A stretch of 64,000 nt of DNA from the NCBI GenBank assembly GCA_036925085.1, contig JAUPFP010000196.1, forward strand, positions 1 through 64,000. The letters are read 5' to 3'. The DNA is from Brachycybe producta (Eukaryota > Arthropoda > Diplopoda > Playtdesmida > Andrognathidae). This document shows positions 1 to 14,084 of this stretch, piece by piece. Each line of letters begins with the position of its first letter. Position 1 is the stretch's first letter. A model generated the notes under the pieces. It was not told the DNA's origin. It did no database searches and saw only the letters and a list, made by a program, of their open reading frames with translations. The translations under genes and the position numbers were made by a program.

Positions 1-800
1 AAGTTAAACTTAAACTTCAATTTCAACTTCAAATTCAACTTCAACTTCAACTTCAATTTCAACTTCAATTTCAACTTCAATTTCAACTTCAATTTCAACT
101 TCAATTTCAAACTTAACTTCAACTTCAACTTTACATTCAAGTTCAACTTCAAATTTAACTTCAACTTCAACTTTAACTTCAACTTCAACTTAAAATTCAA
201 TTTTAACTTCAATTTTAACTTCAAATTCAACTTCAATTTCAACTTCAATTTCAACTTCAAATTCAACTTCAACTTCAACTTTAACCTTAACCTTAACTTA
301 AACTTAAACTTCAATTTTAACTTCAATTTCAACTTTAATTTCAACTTCAATTTCAACTTCAATTACAACTTCAATTTTAACTTCAGTTTCAACTTCAATT
401 TTAACTTCAATTTCAACTTCAAATTCAACTTCAATTTCAACTTCAATTTCAACTTCAATTTCAACTTCAATTTCAACTTCAATTTCAACTTCAATTTCAA
501 CTTCAATTTCAACTTCATTTTCAACTTCAATTTCAACTTCAATTTCAACTTAAATTTCAACTTCAGTTTCAACTTCAATTTTAACTTCAATTTCAACTTC
601 AATTTAACTTCAATTTCAACTTCAATTTCAACTTCAATTTCAACTTCAATTTCAACTTCAATTTCAACTTCAATTTCAACTTCAATTTCAACTTCCACTT
701 CAATTTCAAACTTAACTTCAACTTCAACTTAACTTCAACTTCAACTTTAACTTCACTTTCAAGTTCAACTTCAAATTGAACTTTAACTTCAACTTTAACT
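1..800 (+). repeat. X unit (left edge of window)
   Basis: Block order A(partial)-B without GTCGAC-C-E-run-D. Marks: CTTAAAATTC near 188, CTTCATTTTC at 513, slip CAATTTAAC at 600. Ends in the X-specific tail ATTGAACTTTAAC. Aligns to 27487 onward except at bases 1 and 3 and a few substitutions. Confidence 0.8.
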
Positions 801-1452
801 TCAATTAAACTTAAACTTCAATTTCAACTTCAAATTCAACTTCAACTTCAACTTCAATTTCAACTTCAATTTCAACTTCAATTTCAACTTCAATTTCAAC
901 TTCAATTTCAACTTCAATTTCAACTTCAATTTCAATGTCGACTTCAAGTTCAATGTCAATTTCAATTTCAAACTTAACTTCAACTTCAACTTTACATTCA
1001 AGTTCAACTTCAAATTTAACATCAACTTCAACTTTAACTTCAACTTCAACTTAAACTTCAATTTTAACTTCAAATTCAACTTCAATTTCAACTTCAATTT
1101 CAACTTCAAATTCAACTTCAACTTCAACTTTAACCTTAACCTTAACCTTAACTTAAACTTAAACTTCAATTTCAACTTCAATTTCAACTTCAATTTCAAC
1201 TTCAATTTCAACTTCAATTACAACTTCAATTTCAACTTCAGTTTCAACTTCAATTTTAACTTCAATTTCAACTTCAAATTCAACTTCAATTTCAACTTCA
1301 ATTTCAACTTCAATTTCAACTTCAATTTCAACTTCAATTTCAACTTCCACTTCAATTTCAAACTTAACTTCAACTTCAACTTAACTTCAACTTCAACTTT
1401 AACTTCACTTTCAAGTTCAACTTCAAATTCAACTTCAACTTCAACTTTAACT
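801..1452 (+). repeat. Y unit, 652 bp
   Basis: A-B(GTCGAC at 937)-AACATCAAC-C with three TTAACC-E-D. Same length as the Y units at 28287 and 46082. Confidence 0.85.
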
Positions 1453-2032
1453 TCAATTAAACTTAAACTTCAATTTCAACTTCAAATTCAACTTCAACTT
1501 CAACTTCAATTTCAACTTCAATTTCAACTTCAATTTCAACTTCAATTTCAACTTCAATTTCAACTTCAATTTCAACTTCAATTTCAACTTCAATTTCAAC
1601 TTCAATTTCAATGTCGACTTCAAGTTCAATGTCAATTTCAATTTCAAACTTAACTTCAACTTCAACTTTACATTCAAGTTCAACTTCAAATTTAACTTCA
1701 ACTTCAACTTTAACTTCAACTTCAACTTTAACTTCAACTTCAACTTAAACTTCAATTTTAACTTCAAATTCAACTTCAATTTCAACTTCAATTTCAACTT
1801 CAAATTCAACTTCAACTTCAACTTTAACCTTAACCTTAACTTAAACTTAAACTTCAATTTTAACTTCAATTTCAACTTCAATTTCAACTTCAATTTCAAC
1901 TTCAATTTCAACTTCAATTTCAACTTCCACTTCAATTTCAAACTTAACTTCAACTTCAACTTAACTTCAACTTCAACTTTAACTTCACTTTCAAGTTCAA
2001 CTTCAAATTCAACTTCAACTTCAACTTTAACT
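1453..2032 (+). repeat. d unit, 580 bp
   Basis: A-run-B(1613)-C-D. The 580-bp length recurs exactly at 28939 and 46734, always right after Y. Confidence 0.85.
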
Positions 2033-2894
2033 TCAATTAAACTTAAACTTCAATTTCAACTTCAAATTCAACTTCAACTTCAACTTCAATTTCAACTTCA
2101 ATTTCAACTTCAATTTCAACTTCAATTTCAACTTCAATTTCAACTTCAATTTCAACTTCAATTTCAACTTCAATTTCAACTTCAATTTCAACTTCAATTT
2201 CAATGTCGACTTCAAGTTCAATGTCAATTTCAATTTCAAACTTAACTTCAACTTCAACTTTACATTCAAGTTCAACTTCAAATTTAACTTCAACTTTAAC
2301 TTCAACTTCAACTTTAACTTCAACTTCAACTTAAACTTCAATTTTAACTTCAAATTCAACTTCAATTTCAACTTCAATTTCAACTTCAAATTCAACTTCA
2401 ACTTCAACTTTAACCTTAACCTTAACTTAAACTTAAACTTCAATTTTAACTTCAATTTCAACTTCAATTTCAACTTCAATTTCAACTTCAATTTCAACTT
2501 CAATTTCAACTTCAATTTCAACTTCAATTTCAACTTCAAATTCAACTTCAACTTCAACTTTAACCTTAACCTTAACCTTAACTTAAACTTAAACTTCAAT
2601 TTTAACTTCAATTTCAACTTCAATTTCAACTTCAAATTCAACTTCAATTACAACTTCAATTTCAACTTCAGTTTCAACTTCAATTTTAACTTCAATTTCA
2701 ACTTCAAATTCAACTTCAATTTCAACTTCAATTTCAACTTCAATTTCAACTTCAATTTCAACATCAATTTCAACTTCAATTTCAACTTCCACTTCAATTT
2801 CAAACTTAACTTCAACTTCAACTTAACTTCAACTTCAACTTTAACTTCACTTTCAAGTTCAACTTCAAATTCAACTTCAACTTCAACTTTAACT
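2033..2894 (+). repeat. c unit, 862 bp
   Basis: A-run-B(2205)-C-run-C3-E-D, with two C blocks, the second of three TTAACC. One 12-mer longer than the 850-bp form. Confidence 0.85.
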
Positions 2895-4242
2895 TCAATT
2901 AAACTTAAACTTCAATTTCAACTTCAAATTCAACTTCAACTTCAACTTCAATTTCAACTTCAATTTCAACTTCAATTTCAACTTCAATTTCAACTTCAAT
3001 TTCAACTTCAATTTCAACTTCAATTTCAACTTCAATTTCAACTTCAATTTCAACTTCAATTTCAACTTCAATTTCAATGTCGACTTCAAGTTCAATGTCA
3101 ATTTCAATTTCAAACTTAACTTCAACTTCAACTTTACATTCAAGTTCAACTTCAAATTTAACTTCAACTTCAACTTTAACTTCAACTTCAACTTTAACTT
3201 CAACTTCAACTTAAACTTCAATTTTAACTTCAATTTTAACTTCAAATTCAACTTCAATTTCAACTTCAATTTCAACTTCAAATTCAACTTCAACTTCAAC
3301 TTTAACCTTAACCTTAACTTAAACTTAAACTTCAATTTTAACTTCAATTTCAACTTCAATTTCAACTTCAATTTCAACTTCAATTTCAACTTCAATTTCA
3401 ACTTCAATTTCAACTTCAATTTCAACTTCAATTTCAACATCAATTTCAACTTCAATTTTAACTTCAATATCAACTTTGATTTCAATTTCGACTTCAATTT
3501 CAACTTCGATTTCAACTTCAATTTCAACTTCAATTTCAACTTCAATTTCAACTTCAACTTCAATTTTAACATCAATTTCAACTTCAATTTTAACTTCAAT
3601 TTCAACTTCAATTACAACTTCAATTTCAACTTCAGTTTCAACTTCAATTTTAACTTCAATTTCAACTTCAATTTCAACTTCAATTTTAACTTCAATATCA
3701 ACTTTGATTTCAATTTCGACTTCAATTTCAACTTCAAATTCAACTTCAACTTCAACTTTAACCTTAACCTTAACTTAAACTTAAACTTCAATTTTAACTT
3801 CAATTTCAGCTTCAATTTCAACATCAATTTCAACTTCAATTTCAACTTCAATTTCAACTTCAACTTCAACTTCAATTTTAACATCAATTTCAACTTCAAT
3901 TTTAACTTCAATTTCAACTTCAATTACAACTTCAATTTCAACTTCAGTTTCAACTTCAATTTTAACTTCAATTTCAACTTCAATTTCAACTTCAATTTCA
4001 ACTTCAATTTCAACTTCAATTTCAACTTCAATTTCAACTTCAATTTCAACTTCAATTTCAACTTCAATTTCAACTTCAATTTCAACTTCAATTTCAACTT
4101 CAATTTCAACTTCAATTTCAACTTTAATTTCAACTTCCACTTCAATTTCAAACTTAACTTCAACTTCAACTTAACTTCAACTTCAACTTTAACTTCACTT
4201 TCAAGTTCAACTTCAAATTGAACTTCAACTTCAACTTTAACT
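2895..4242 (+). repeat. e' unit, 1348 bp
   Basis: Like e but with a single B (3079). It is 480 bp shorter than e (1828), which equals the spacing of the two B blocks in e (7808 and 8288). TTTGAT of F is at 3475. G and two E blocks lie in the tail. Confidence 0.83.
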
Positions 4243-4798
4243 TCAATTAAACTTAAACTTCAATTTCAACTTCAAATTCAACTTCAACTTCAACTTCAAT
4301 TTCAACTTCAATTTCAACTTCAATTTCAACTTCAATTTCAACTTCAATTTCAACTTCAATTTCAACTTCAATTTCAACTTCAATTTCAATGTCGACTTCA
4401 AGTTCAATGTCAATTTCAATTTCAAACTTAACTTCAACTTCAACTTTACATTCAAGTTCAACTTCAAATTTAACATCAACTTCAACTTTAACTTCAACTT
4501 CAACTTTAACTTCAACTTCAACTTAAACTTCAATTTTAACTTCAAATTCAACTTCAATTTCAACTTCAATTTCAACTTCAAATTCAACTTCAACTTCAAC
4601 TTTAACCTTAACCTTAACTTAAACTTAAACTTCAATTTTAACTTCAATTTCAACTTCAATTTCAACTTCAATTTCAACTTCAATTTCAACTTCCACTTCA
4701 ATTTCAAACTTAACTTCAACTTCAACTTAACTTCAACTTCAACTTTAACTTCACTTTCAAGTTCAACTTCAAATTCAACTTCAACTTCAACTTTAACT
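4243..4798 (+). repeat. a unit, 556 bp
   Basis: A-run-B(4391)-AACATCAAC-C-D, following an e-type tail that ends ATTGAACTTCAAC. Confidence 0.85.
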
Positions 4799-5613
4799 TC
4801 AATTAAACTTAAACTTCAATTTCAACTTCAAATTCAACTTCAACTTCAACTTCAATTTCAACTTCAATTTCAACTTCAATTTCAACTTCAATTTCAACTT
4901 CAATTTCAACTTCAATTTCAACATCAATTTCAACTTCAATTTTAACTTCAATATCAACTTTGATTTCAACTTCAATTTCAACTTCAATTTCAACTTCAAT
5001 TTTAACTTCAATTTCAACTTCAACTTCAACTTCAATTTCAACTTCAATTTCAACTTCAATTTCAACTTCAATTTCAACTTCAATTTCAACTTCAATTTCA
5101 ACTTCAATTTCAACTTCAATTTCAACTTCAATTTCAATGTCGACTTCAAGTTCAATGTCAATTTCAATTTCAAACTTAACTTCAACTTCAACTTTACATT
5201 CAATTTCAACTTCAATTTTAACATTCAACTTCAATTTCAACTTCAATTTCAACTTCAAATTCAACTTCAACTTCAACTTTAACCTTAACCTTAACCTTAA
5301 CTTAAACTTAAACTTCAATTTTAACTTCAATTTCAACTTCAATTTCAACTTCAATTTCAACTTCAATTACAACTTCAATTTCAACTTCAGTTTCAACTTC
5401 AATTTTAACTTCAATTTCAACTTCAAATTCAACTTCAATTTCAACTTCAATTTCAACTTCAATTTCAACTTCAATTTCAACTTCAATTTCAACTTCAATT
5501 TCAACTTCCACTTCAATTTCAAACTTAACTTCAACTTCAACTTAACTTCAACTTCAACTTTAACTTCACTTTCAAGTTCAACTTCAAATTCAACTTCAAC
5601 TTCAACTTTAACT
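4799..5613 (+). repeat. b unit, 815 bp
   Basis: A-run-short F (TTTGATTTCAAC, no TTCGAC)-B(5139)-C3-E-D. Differs from the 808-bp form by one extra 12-mer and a private 5-bp loss (TTTTAACATTCAAC near 5217). Confidence 0.83.
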
Positions 5614-6157
5614 TCAATTAAACTTAAACTTCAATTTCAACTTCAAATTCAACTTCAACTTCAACTTCAATTTCAACTTCAATTTCAACTTCAATTTCAA
5701 CTTCAATTTCAACTTCAATTTCAACTTCAATTTCAATGTCGACTTCAAGTTCAATGTCAATTTCAATTTCAAACTTAACTTCAACTTCAACTTTACATTC
5801 AAGTTCAACTTCAAATTTAACTTCAACTTCAACTTTAACTTCAACTTCAACTTTAACTTCAACTTCAACTTAAACTTCAATTTTAACTTCAAATTCAACT
5901 TCAATTTCAACTTCAATTTCAACTTCAAATTCAACTTCAACTTCAACTTTAACCTTAACCTTAACTTAAACTTAAACTTCAATTTTAACTTCAATTTCAA
6001 CTTCAATTTCAACTTCAATTTCAACTTCAATTTCAACTTCAATTTCAACTTCCACTTCAATTTCAAACTTAACTTCAACTTCAACTTAACTTCAACTTCA
6101 ACTTTAACTTCACTTTCAAGTTCAACTTCAAATTCAACTTCAACTTCAACTTTAACT
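5614..6157 (+). repeat. d unit, 544 bp
   Basis: A-run-B(5738)-C-D, with a shorter 12-mer run than other d units. Confidence 0.84.
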
Positions 6158-7007
6158 TCAATTAAACTTAAACTTCAATTTCAACTTCAAATTCAACTTC
6201 AACTTCAACTTCAATTTCAACTTCAATTTCAACTTCAATTTCAACTTCAATTTCAACTTCAATTTCAACTTCAATTTCAACTTCAATTTCAACTTCAATT
6301 TCAACTTCAATTTCAACTTCAATTTCAACTTCAATTTCAACTTCAATTTCAATGTCGACTTCAAGTTCAATGTCAATTTCAATTTCAAACTTAACTTCAA
6401 CTTCAACTTTACATTCAAGTTCAACTTCAAATTTAACTTCAACTTTAACTTCAACTTCAACTTTAACTTCAACTTCAACTTAAACTTCAATTTTAACTTC
6501 AAATTTAACTTCAATTTCAACTTCAATTTCAACTTCAAATTCAACTTCAACTTCAACTTTAACCTTAACCTTAACTTAAACTTAAACTTCAATTTTAACT
6601 TCAATTTCAACTTCAATTTCAACTTCAATTTCAACTTCAATTTCAACTTCAATTTCAACTTCAATTTCAACTTCAAATTCAACTTCAACTTCAACTTTAA
6701 CCTTAACCTTAACCTTAACTTAAACTTAAACTTCAATTTTAACTTCAATTTCAACTTCAATTTCAACTTCAAATTCAACTTCAATTACAACTTCAATTTC
6801 AACTTCAGTTTCAACTTCAATTTTAACTTCAATTTCAACTTCAAATTCAACTTCAATTTCAACTTCAATTTCAACTTCAATTTCAACTTCAATTTCAACT
6901 TCCACTTCAATTTCAAACTTAACTTCAACTTCAACTTAACTTCAACTTCAACTTTAACTTCACTTTCAAGTTCAACTTCAAATTCAACTTCAACTTCAAC
7001 TTTAACT
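6158..7007 (+). repeat. c unit, 850 bp
   Basis: A-run-B(6354)-C-run-C3-E-D, the modal c length. Confidence 0.84.
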
Positions 7008-7623
7008 TCAATTAAACTTAAACTTCAATTTCAACTTCAAATTCAACTTCAACTTCAACTTCAATTTCAACTTCAATTTCAACTTCAATTTCAACTTCAA
7101 TTTCAACTTCAATTTCAACTTCAATTTCAACTTCAATTTCAACTTCAATTTCAACTTCAATTTCAACTTCAATTTCAACTTCAATTTCAACTTCAATTTC
7201 AATGTCGACTTCAAGTTCAATGTCAATTTCAATTTCAAACTTAACTTCAACTTCAACTTTACATTCAAGTTCAACTTCAAATTTAACTTCAACTTCAACT
7301 TTAACTTCAACTTCAACTTTAACTTCAACTTCAACTTAAACTTCAATTTTAACTTCAAATTCAACTTCAATTTCAACTTCAATTTCAACTTCAAATTCAA
7401 CTTCAACTTCAACTTTAACCTTAACCTTAACTTAAACTTAAACTTCAATTTTAACTTCAATTTCAACTTCAATTTCAACTTCAATTTCAACTTCAATTTC
7501 AACTTCAATTTCAACTTCCACTTCAATTTCAAACTTAACTTCAACTTCAACTTAACTTCAACTTCAACTTTAACTTCACTTTCAAGTTCAACTTCAAATT
7601 CAACTTCAACTTCAACTTTAACT
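7008..7623 (+). repeat. d unit, 616 bp
   Basis: A-long run-B(7204)-C-D. Precedes e, as at 40885. Confidence 0.84.
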
Positions 7624-9451
7624 TCAATTAAACTTAAACTTCAATTTCAACTTCAAATTCAACTTCAACTTCAACTTCAATTTCAACTTCAATTTCAACT
7701 TCAATTTCAACTTCAATTTCAACTTCAATTTCAACTTCAATTTCAACTTCAATTTCAACTTCAATTTCAACTTCAATTTCAACTTCAATTTCAACTTCAA
7801 TTTCAATGTCGACTTCAAGTTCAATGTCAATTTCAATTTCAAACTTAACTTCAACTTCAACTTTACATTCAAGTTCAACTTCAAATTTAACTTCAACTTT
7901 AACTTCAACTTCAACTTTAACTTCAACTTCAACTTAAACTTCAATTTTAACTTCAAATTCAACTTCAATTTCAACTTCAATTTCAACTTCAAATTCAACT
8001 TCAACTTCAACTTTAACCTTAACCTTAACTTAAACTTAAACTTCAATTTTAACTTCAATTTCAACTTCAATTTCAACTTCAATTTCAACTTCAATTTCAA
8101 CTTCAATTTCAACTTCAATTTCAACTTCAATTTCAACTTCAATTTCAACATCAATTTCAACTTCAATTTTAACTTCAATATCAACTTTGATTTCAATTTC
8201 GACTTCAATTTCAACTTCGATTTCAACTTCAATTTCAACTTCAATTTCAACTTCAATTTCAACTTCAATTTCAACTTCAATTTCAATGTCGACTTCAAGT
8301 TCAATGTCAATTTCAATTTCAAACTTAACTTCAACTTCAACTTTACATTCAAGTTCAACTTCAAATTTAACTTCAACTTCAACTTTAACTTCAACTTCAA
8401 CTTTAACTTCAACTTCAACTTAAACTTCAATTTTAACTTCAATTTTAACTTCAAATTCAACTTCAATTTCAACTTCAATTTCAACTTCAAATTCAACTTC
8501 AACTTCAACTTTAACCTTAACCTTAACTTAAACTTAAACTTCAATTTTAACTTCAATTTCAACTTCAATTTCAACTTCAATTTCAACTTCAATTTCAACT
8601 TCAATTTCAACTTCAATTTCAACTTCAATTTCAACTTCAATTTCAACTTCAATTTCAACATCAATTTCAACTTCAATTTTAACTTCAATATCAACTTTGA
8701 TTTCAATTTCGACTTCAATTTCAACTTCGATTTCAACTTCAATTTCAACTTCAATTTCAACTTCAATTTCAACTTCAACTTCAATTTTAACATCAATTTC
8801 AACTTCAATTTTAACTTCAATTTCAACTTCAATTACAACTTCAATTTCAACTTCAGTTTCAACTTCAATTTTAACTTCAATTTCAACTTCAATTTCAACT
8901 TCAATTTTAACTTCAATATCAACTTTGATTTCAATTTCGACTTCAATTTCAACTTCAAATTCAACTTCAACTTCAACTTTAACCTTAACCTTAACTTAAA
9001 CTTAAACTTCAATTTTAACTTCAATTTCAGCTTCAATTTCAACATCAATTTCAACTTCAATTTCAACTTCAATTTCAACTTCAACTTCAACTTCAATTTT
9101 AACATCAATTTCAACTTCAATTTTAACTTCAATTTCAACTTCAATTACAACTTCAATTTCAACTTCAGTTTCAACTTCAATTTTAACTTCAATTTCAACT
9201 TCAATTTCAACTTCAATTTCAACTTCAATTTCAACTTCAATTTCAACTTCAATTTCAACTTCAATTTCAACTTCAATTTCAACTTCAATTTCAACTTCAA
9301 TTTCAACTTCAATTTCAACTTCAATTTCAACTTTAATTTCAACTTCCACTTCAATTTCAAACTTAACTTCAACTTCAACTTAACTTCAACTTCAACTTTA
9401 ACTTCACTTTCAAGTTCAACTTCAAATTGAACTTCAACTTCAACTTTAACT
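7624..9451 (+). repeat. e unit, 1828 bp (reference copy)
   Basis: Blocks in order: A 7624, B 7808, C 8013, F (TTTGAT 8186), B 8288, C 8513, F 8696, E 8832 (CAG 8854), F 8924, C 8979, G (CAG 9028), E 9144, long 12-mer run to about 9330, D (CCACT 9346), tail ATTGAACTTCAAC. Same 1828 bp at 12257, 35036 and 50168. Confidence 0.87.
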
Positions 9452-10007
9452 TCAATTAAACTTAAACTTCAATTTCAACTTCAAATTCAACTTCAACTTC
9501 AACTTCAATTTCAACTTCAATTTCAACTTCAATTTCAACTTCAATTTCAACTTCAATTTCAACTTCAATTTCAACTTCAATTTCAACTTCAATTTCAATG
9601 TCGACTTCAAGTTCAATGTCAATTTCAATTTCAAACTTAACTTCAACTTCAACTTTACATTCAAGTTCAACTTCAAATTTAACATCAACTTCAACTTTAA
9701 CTTCAACTTCAACTTTAACTTCAACTTCAACTTAAACTTCAATTTTAACTTCAAATTCAACTTCAATTTCAACTTCAATTTCAACTTCAAATTCAACTTC
9801 AACTTCAACTTTAACCTTAACCTTAACTTAAACTTAAACTTCAATTTTAACTTCAATTTCAACTTCAATTTCAACTTCAATTTCAACTTCAATTTCAACT
9901 TCCACTTCAATTTCAAACTTAACTTCAACTTCAACTTAACTTCAACTTCAACTTTAACTTCACTTTCAAGTTCAACTTCAAATTCAACTTCAACTTCAAC
10001 TTTAACT
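9452..10007 (+). repeat. a unit, 556 bp
   Basis: A-run-B(9600)-AACATCAAC-C-D, following e. Confidence 0.85.
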
Positions 10008-10815
10008 TCAATTAAACTTAAACTTCAATTTCAACTTCAAATTCAACTTCAACTTCAACTTCAATTTCAACTTCAATTTCAACTTCAATTTCAACTTCAA
10101 TTTCAACTTCAATTTCAACTTCAATTTCAACATCAATTTCAACTTCAATTTTAACTTCAATATCAACTTTGATTTCAACTTCAATTTCAACTTCAATTTC
10201 AACTTCAATTTTAACTTCAATTTCAACTTCAACTTCAACTTCAATTTCAACTTCAATTTCAACTTCAATTTCAACTTCAATTTCAACTTCAATTTCAACT
10301 TCAATTTCAACTTCAATTTCAACTTCAATTTCAACTTCAATTTCAATGTCGACTTCAAGTTCAATGTCAATTTCAATTTCAAACTTAACTTCAACTTCAA
10401 CTTTACATTCAATTTCAACTTCAATTTTAACTTCAAATTCAACTTCAATTTCAACTTCAATTTCAACTTCAAATTCAACTTCAACTTCAACTTTAACCTT
10501 AACCTTAACCTTAACTTAAACTTAAACTTCAATTTTAACTTCAATTTCAACTTCAATTTCAACTTCAATTTCAACTTCAATTACAACTTCAATTTCAACT
10601 TCAGTTTCAACTTCAATTTTAACTTCAATTTCAACTTCAAATTCAACTTCAATTTCAACTTCAATTTCAACTTCAATTTCAACTTCAATTTCAACTTCAA
10701 TTTCAACTTCCACTTCAATTTCAAACTTAACTTCAACTTCAACTTAACTTCAACTTCAACTTTAACTTCACTTTCAAGTTCAACTTCAAATTCAACTTCA
10801 ACTTCAACTTTAACT
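10008..10815 (+). repeat. b unit, 808 bp
   Basis: Short F, B(10348) followed by TTTACATTCAATTTC in place of TTTACATTCAAG, then C3, E, D. Modal b length. Confidence 0.85.
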
Positions 10816-11664
10816 TCAATTAAACTTAAACTTCAATTTCAACTTCAAATTCAACTTCAACTTCAACTTCAATTTCAACTTCAATTTCAACTTCAATTTC
10901 AACTTCAATTTCAACTTCAATTTCAACTTCAATTTCAACTTCAATTTCAACTTCAATTTCAACTTCAATTTCAACTTCAATTTCAACTTCAATTCAATGT
11001 CGACTTCAAGTTCAATGTCAATTTCAATTTCAAACTTAACTTCAACTTCAACTTTACATTCAAGTTCAACTTCAAATTTAACTTCAACTTTAACTTCAAC
11101 TTCAACTTTAACTTCAACTTCAACTTAAACTTCAATTTTAACTTCAAATTCAACTTCAATTTCAACTTCAATTTCAACTTCAAATTCAACTTCAACTTCA
11201 ACTTTAACCTTAACCTTAACTTAAACTTAAACTTCAATTTTAACTTCAATTTCAACTTCAATTTCAACTTCAATTTCAACTTCAATTTCAACTTCAATTT
11301 CAACTTCAATTTCAACTTCAAATTCAACTTCAACTTCAACTTTAACCTTAACCTTAACCTTAACTTAAACTTAAACTTCAATTTTAACTTCAATTTCAAC
11401 TTCAATTTCAACTTCAAATTCAACTTCAATTACAACTTCAATTTCAACTTCAGTTTCAACTTCAATTTTAACTTCAATTTCAACTTCAAATTCAACTTCA
11501 ATTTCAACTTCAATTTCAACTTCAATTTCAACTTCAATTTCAACTTCAATTTCAACTTCCACTTCAATTTCAAACTTAACTTCAACTTCAACTTAACTTC
11601 AACTTCAACTTTAACTTCACTTTCAAGTTCAACTTCAAATTCAACTTCAACTTCAACTTTAACT
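10816..11664 (+). repeat. c unit, 849 bp
   Basis: A-run-B(10999)-C-C3-E-D. One T is lost just before B (CTTCAATTCAATGTCGAC), a private mark that also shifts the hexamer phase. Confidence 0.84.
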
Positions 11665-12256
11665 TCAATTAAACTTAAACTTCAATTTCAACTTCAAATT
11701 CAACTTCAACTTCAACTTCAATTTCAACTTCAATTTCAACTTCAATTTCAACTTCAATTTCAACTTCAATTTCAACTTCAATTTCAACTTCAATTTCAAC
11801 TTCAATTTCAACTTCAATTTCAACTTCAATTTCAACTTCAATTTCAATGTCGACTTCAAGTTCAATGTCAATTTCAATTTCAAACTTAACTTCAACTTCA
11901 ACTTTACATTCAAGTTCAACTTCAAATTTAACTTCAACTTCAACTTTAACTTCAACTTCAACTTTAACTTCAACTTCAACTTAAACTTCAATTTTAACTT
12001 CAAATTCAACTTCAATTTCAACTTCAATTTCAACTTCAAATTCAACTTCAACTTCAACTTTAACCTTAACCTTAACTTAAACTTAAACTTCAATTTTAAC
12101 TTCAATTTCAACTTCAATTTCAACTTCAATTTCAACTTCAATTTCAACTTCCACTTCAATTTCAAACTTAACTTCAACTTCAACTTAACTTCAACTTCAA
12201 CTTTAACTTCACTTTCAAGTTCAACTTCAAATTCAACTTCAACTTCAACTTTAACT
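11665..12256 (+). repeat. d unit, 592 bp
   Basis: A-run-B(11849)-C-D. Confidence 0.84.
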
Positions 12257-14084
12257 TCAATTAAACTTAAACTTCAATTTCAACTTCAAATTCAACTTCA
12301 ACTTCAACTTCAATTTCAACTTCAATTTCAACTTCAATTTCAACTTCAATTTCAACTTCAATTTCAACTTCAATTTCAACTTCAATTTCAACTTCAATTT
12401 CAACTTCAATTTCAACTTCAATTTCAACTTCAATTTCAACTTCAATTTCAATGTCGACTTCAAGTTCAATGTCAATTTCAATTTCAAACTTAACTTCAAC
12501 TTCAACTTTACATTCAAGTTCAACTTCAAATTTAACTTCAACTTTAACTTCAACTTCAACTTTAACTTCAACTTCAACTTAAACTTCAATTTTAACTTCA
12601 AATTCAACTTCAATTTCAACTTCAAATTCAACTTCAACTTCAACTTTAACCTTAACCTTAACTTAAACTTAAACTTCAATTTTAACTTCAATTTCAACTT
12701 CAATTTCAACTTCAATTTCAACTTCAATTTCAACTTCAATTTCAACTTCAATTTCAACTTCAATTTCAACTTCAATTTCAACATCAATTTCAACTTCAAT
12801 TTTAACTTCAATATCAACTTTGATTTCAATTTCGACTTCAATTTCAACTTCGATTTCAACTTCAATTTCAACTTCAATTTCAACTTCAATTTCAACTTCA
12901 ATTTCAACTTCAATTTCAATGTCGACTTCAAGTTCAATGTCAATTTCAATTTCAAACTTAACTTCAACTTCAACTTTACATTCAAGTTCAACTTCAAATT
13001 TAACTTCAACTTCAACTTTAACTTCAACTTCAACTTTAACTTCAACTTCAACTTAAACTTCAATTTTAACTTCAATTTTAACTTCAAATTCAACTTCAAT
13101 TTCAACTTCAATTTCAACTTCAAATTCAACTTCAACTTCAACTTTAACCTTAACCTTAACTTAAACTTAAACTTCAATTTTAACTTCAATTTCAACTTCA
13201 ATTTCAACTTCAATTTCAACTTCAATTTCAACTTCAATTTCAACTTCAATTTCAACTTCAATTTCAACTTCAATTTCAACATCAATTTCAACTTCAATTT
13301 TAACTTCAATATCAACTTTGATTTCAATTTCGACTTCAATTTCAACTTCGATTTCAACTTCAATTTCAACTTCAATTTCAACTTCAATTTCAACTTCAAC
13401 TTCAATTTTAACATCAATTTCAACTTCAATTTTAACTTCAATTTCAACTTCAATTACAACTTCAATTTCAACTTCAGTTTCAACTTCAATTTTAACTTCA
13501 ATTTCAACTTCAATTTCAACTTCAATTTTAACTTCAATATCAACTTTGATTTCAATTTCGACTTCAATTTCAACTTCAAATTCAACTTCAACTTCAACTT
13601 TAACCTTAACCTTAACTTAAACTTAAACTTCAATTTTAACTTCAATTTCAGCTTCAATTTCAACATCAATTTCAACTTCAATTTCAACTTCAATTTCAAC
13701 TTCAATTTCAACTTCAACTTCAACTTCAATTTTAACATCAATTTCAACTTCAATTTTAACTTCAATTTCAACTTCAATTACAACTTCAATTTCAACTTCA
13801 GTTTCAACTTCAATTTTAACTTCAATTTCAACTTCAATTTCAACTTCAATTTCAACTTCAATTTCAACTTCAATTTCAACTTCAATTTCAACTTCAATTT
13901 CAACTTCAATTTCAACTTCAATTTCAACTTCAATTTCAACTTCAATTTCAACTTCAATTTCAACTTTAATTTCAACTTCCACTTCAATTTCAAACTTAAC
14001 TTCAACTTCAACTTAACTTCAACTTCAACTTTAACTTCACTTTCAAGTTCAACTTCAAATTGAACTTCAACTTCAACTTTAACT
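12257..14084 (+). repeat. e unit, 1828 bp
   Basis: Two B blocks (12453, 12921), 468 bp apart, one 12-mer fewer than in the reference e. The tail from 13394 is the start of the 6.3-kb duplicated segment. Confidence 0.85.

Noticed and set aside
1-3. First bases AAG differ from the CAA expected before TTAAAC
   Set aside because: Two mismatches at the window edge are too little to call a true array boundary.
281-309. Block C (TTAACCTTAACC) as telomere repeat
   Set aside because: Only two or three copies per block. TTAAGG on the other strand is not a telomere repeat I know (TTAGGG, TTTAGGG, TTAGG, TTAGGC), and the block is interstitial, recurring in most units. It reads as a hexamer variant.
3476-3778. 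+ strand Ser-Thr-Ile repeats resembling serine-rich adhesin repeats
   Set aside because: Same hexamer in another frame. The frame is broken in every unit by TAA in CTTAAAC, and there is no signal peptide, anchor or ribosome binding site.
5118-5235. Apparent change of protein repeat type within one frame (Ser-Thr to Asn-Phe)
   Set aside because: Caused by the 5-bp loss near 5217 shifting the hexamer frame, not a domain border.
7624-8832. Open frame of 402 codons on the - strand (Lys-Leu repeat), and many shorter ones elsewhere
   Set aside because: In TTCAAC/TTCAAT arrays five of six frames have no stop (Phe-Asn, Ser-Thr, Gln-Leu on +; Glu-Val/Ile, Lys-Leu on -), so long frames are expected. 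They end at every A, C or D block, overlap in several frames, and have no non-repeat domain.
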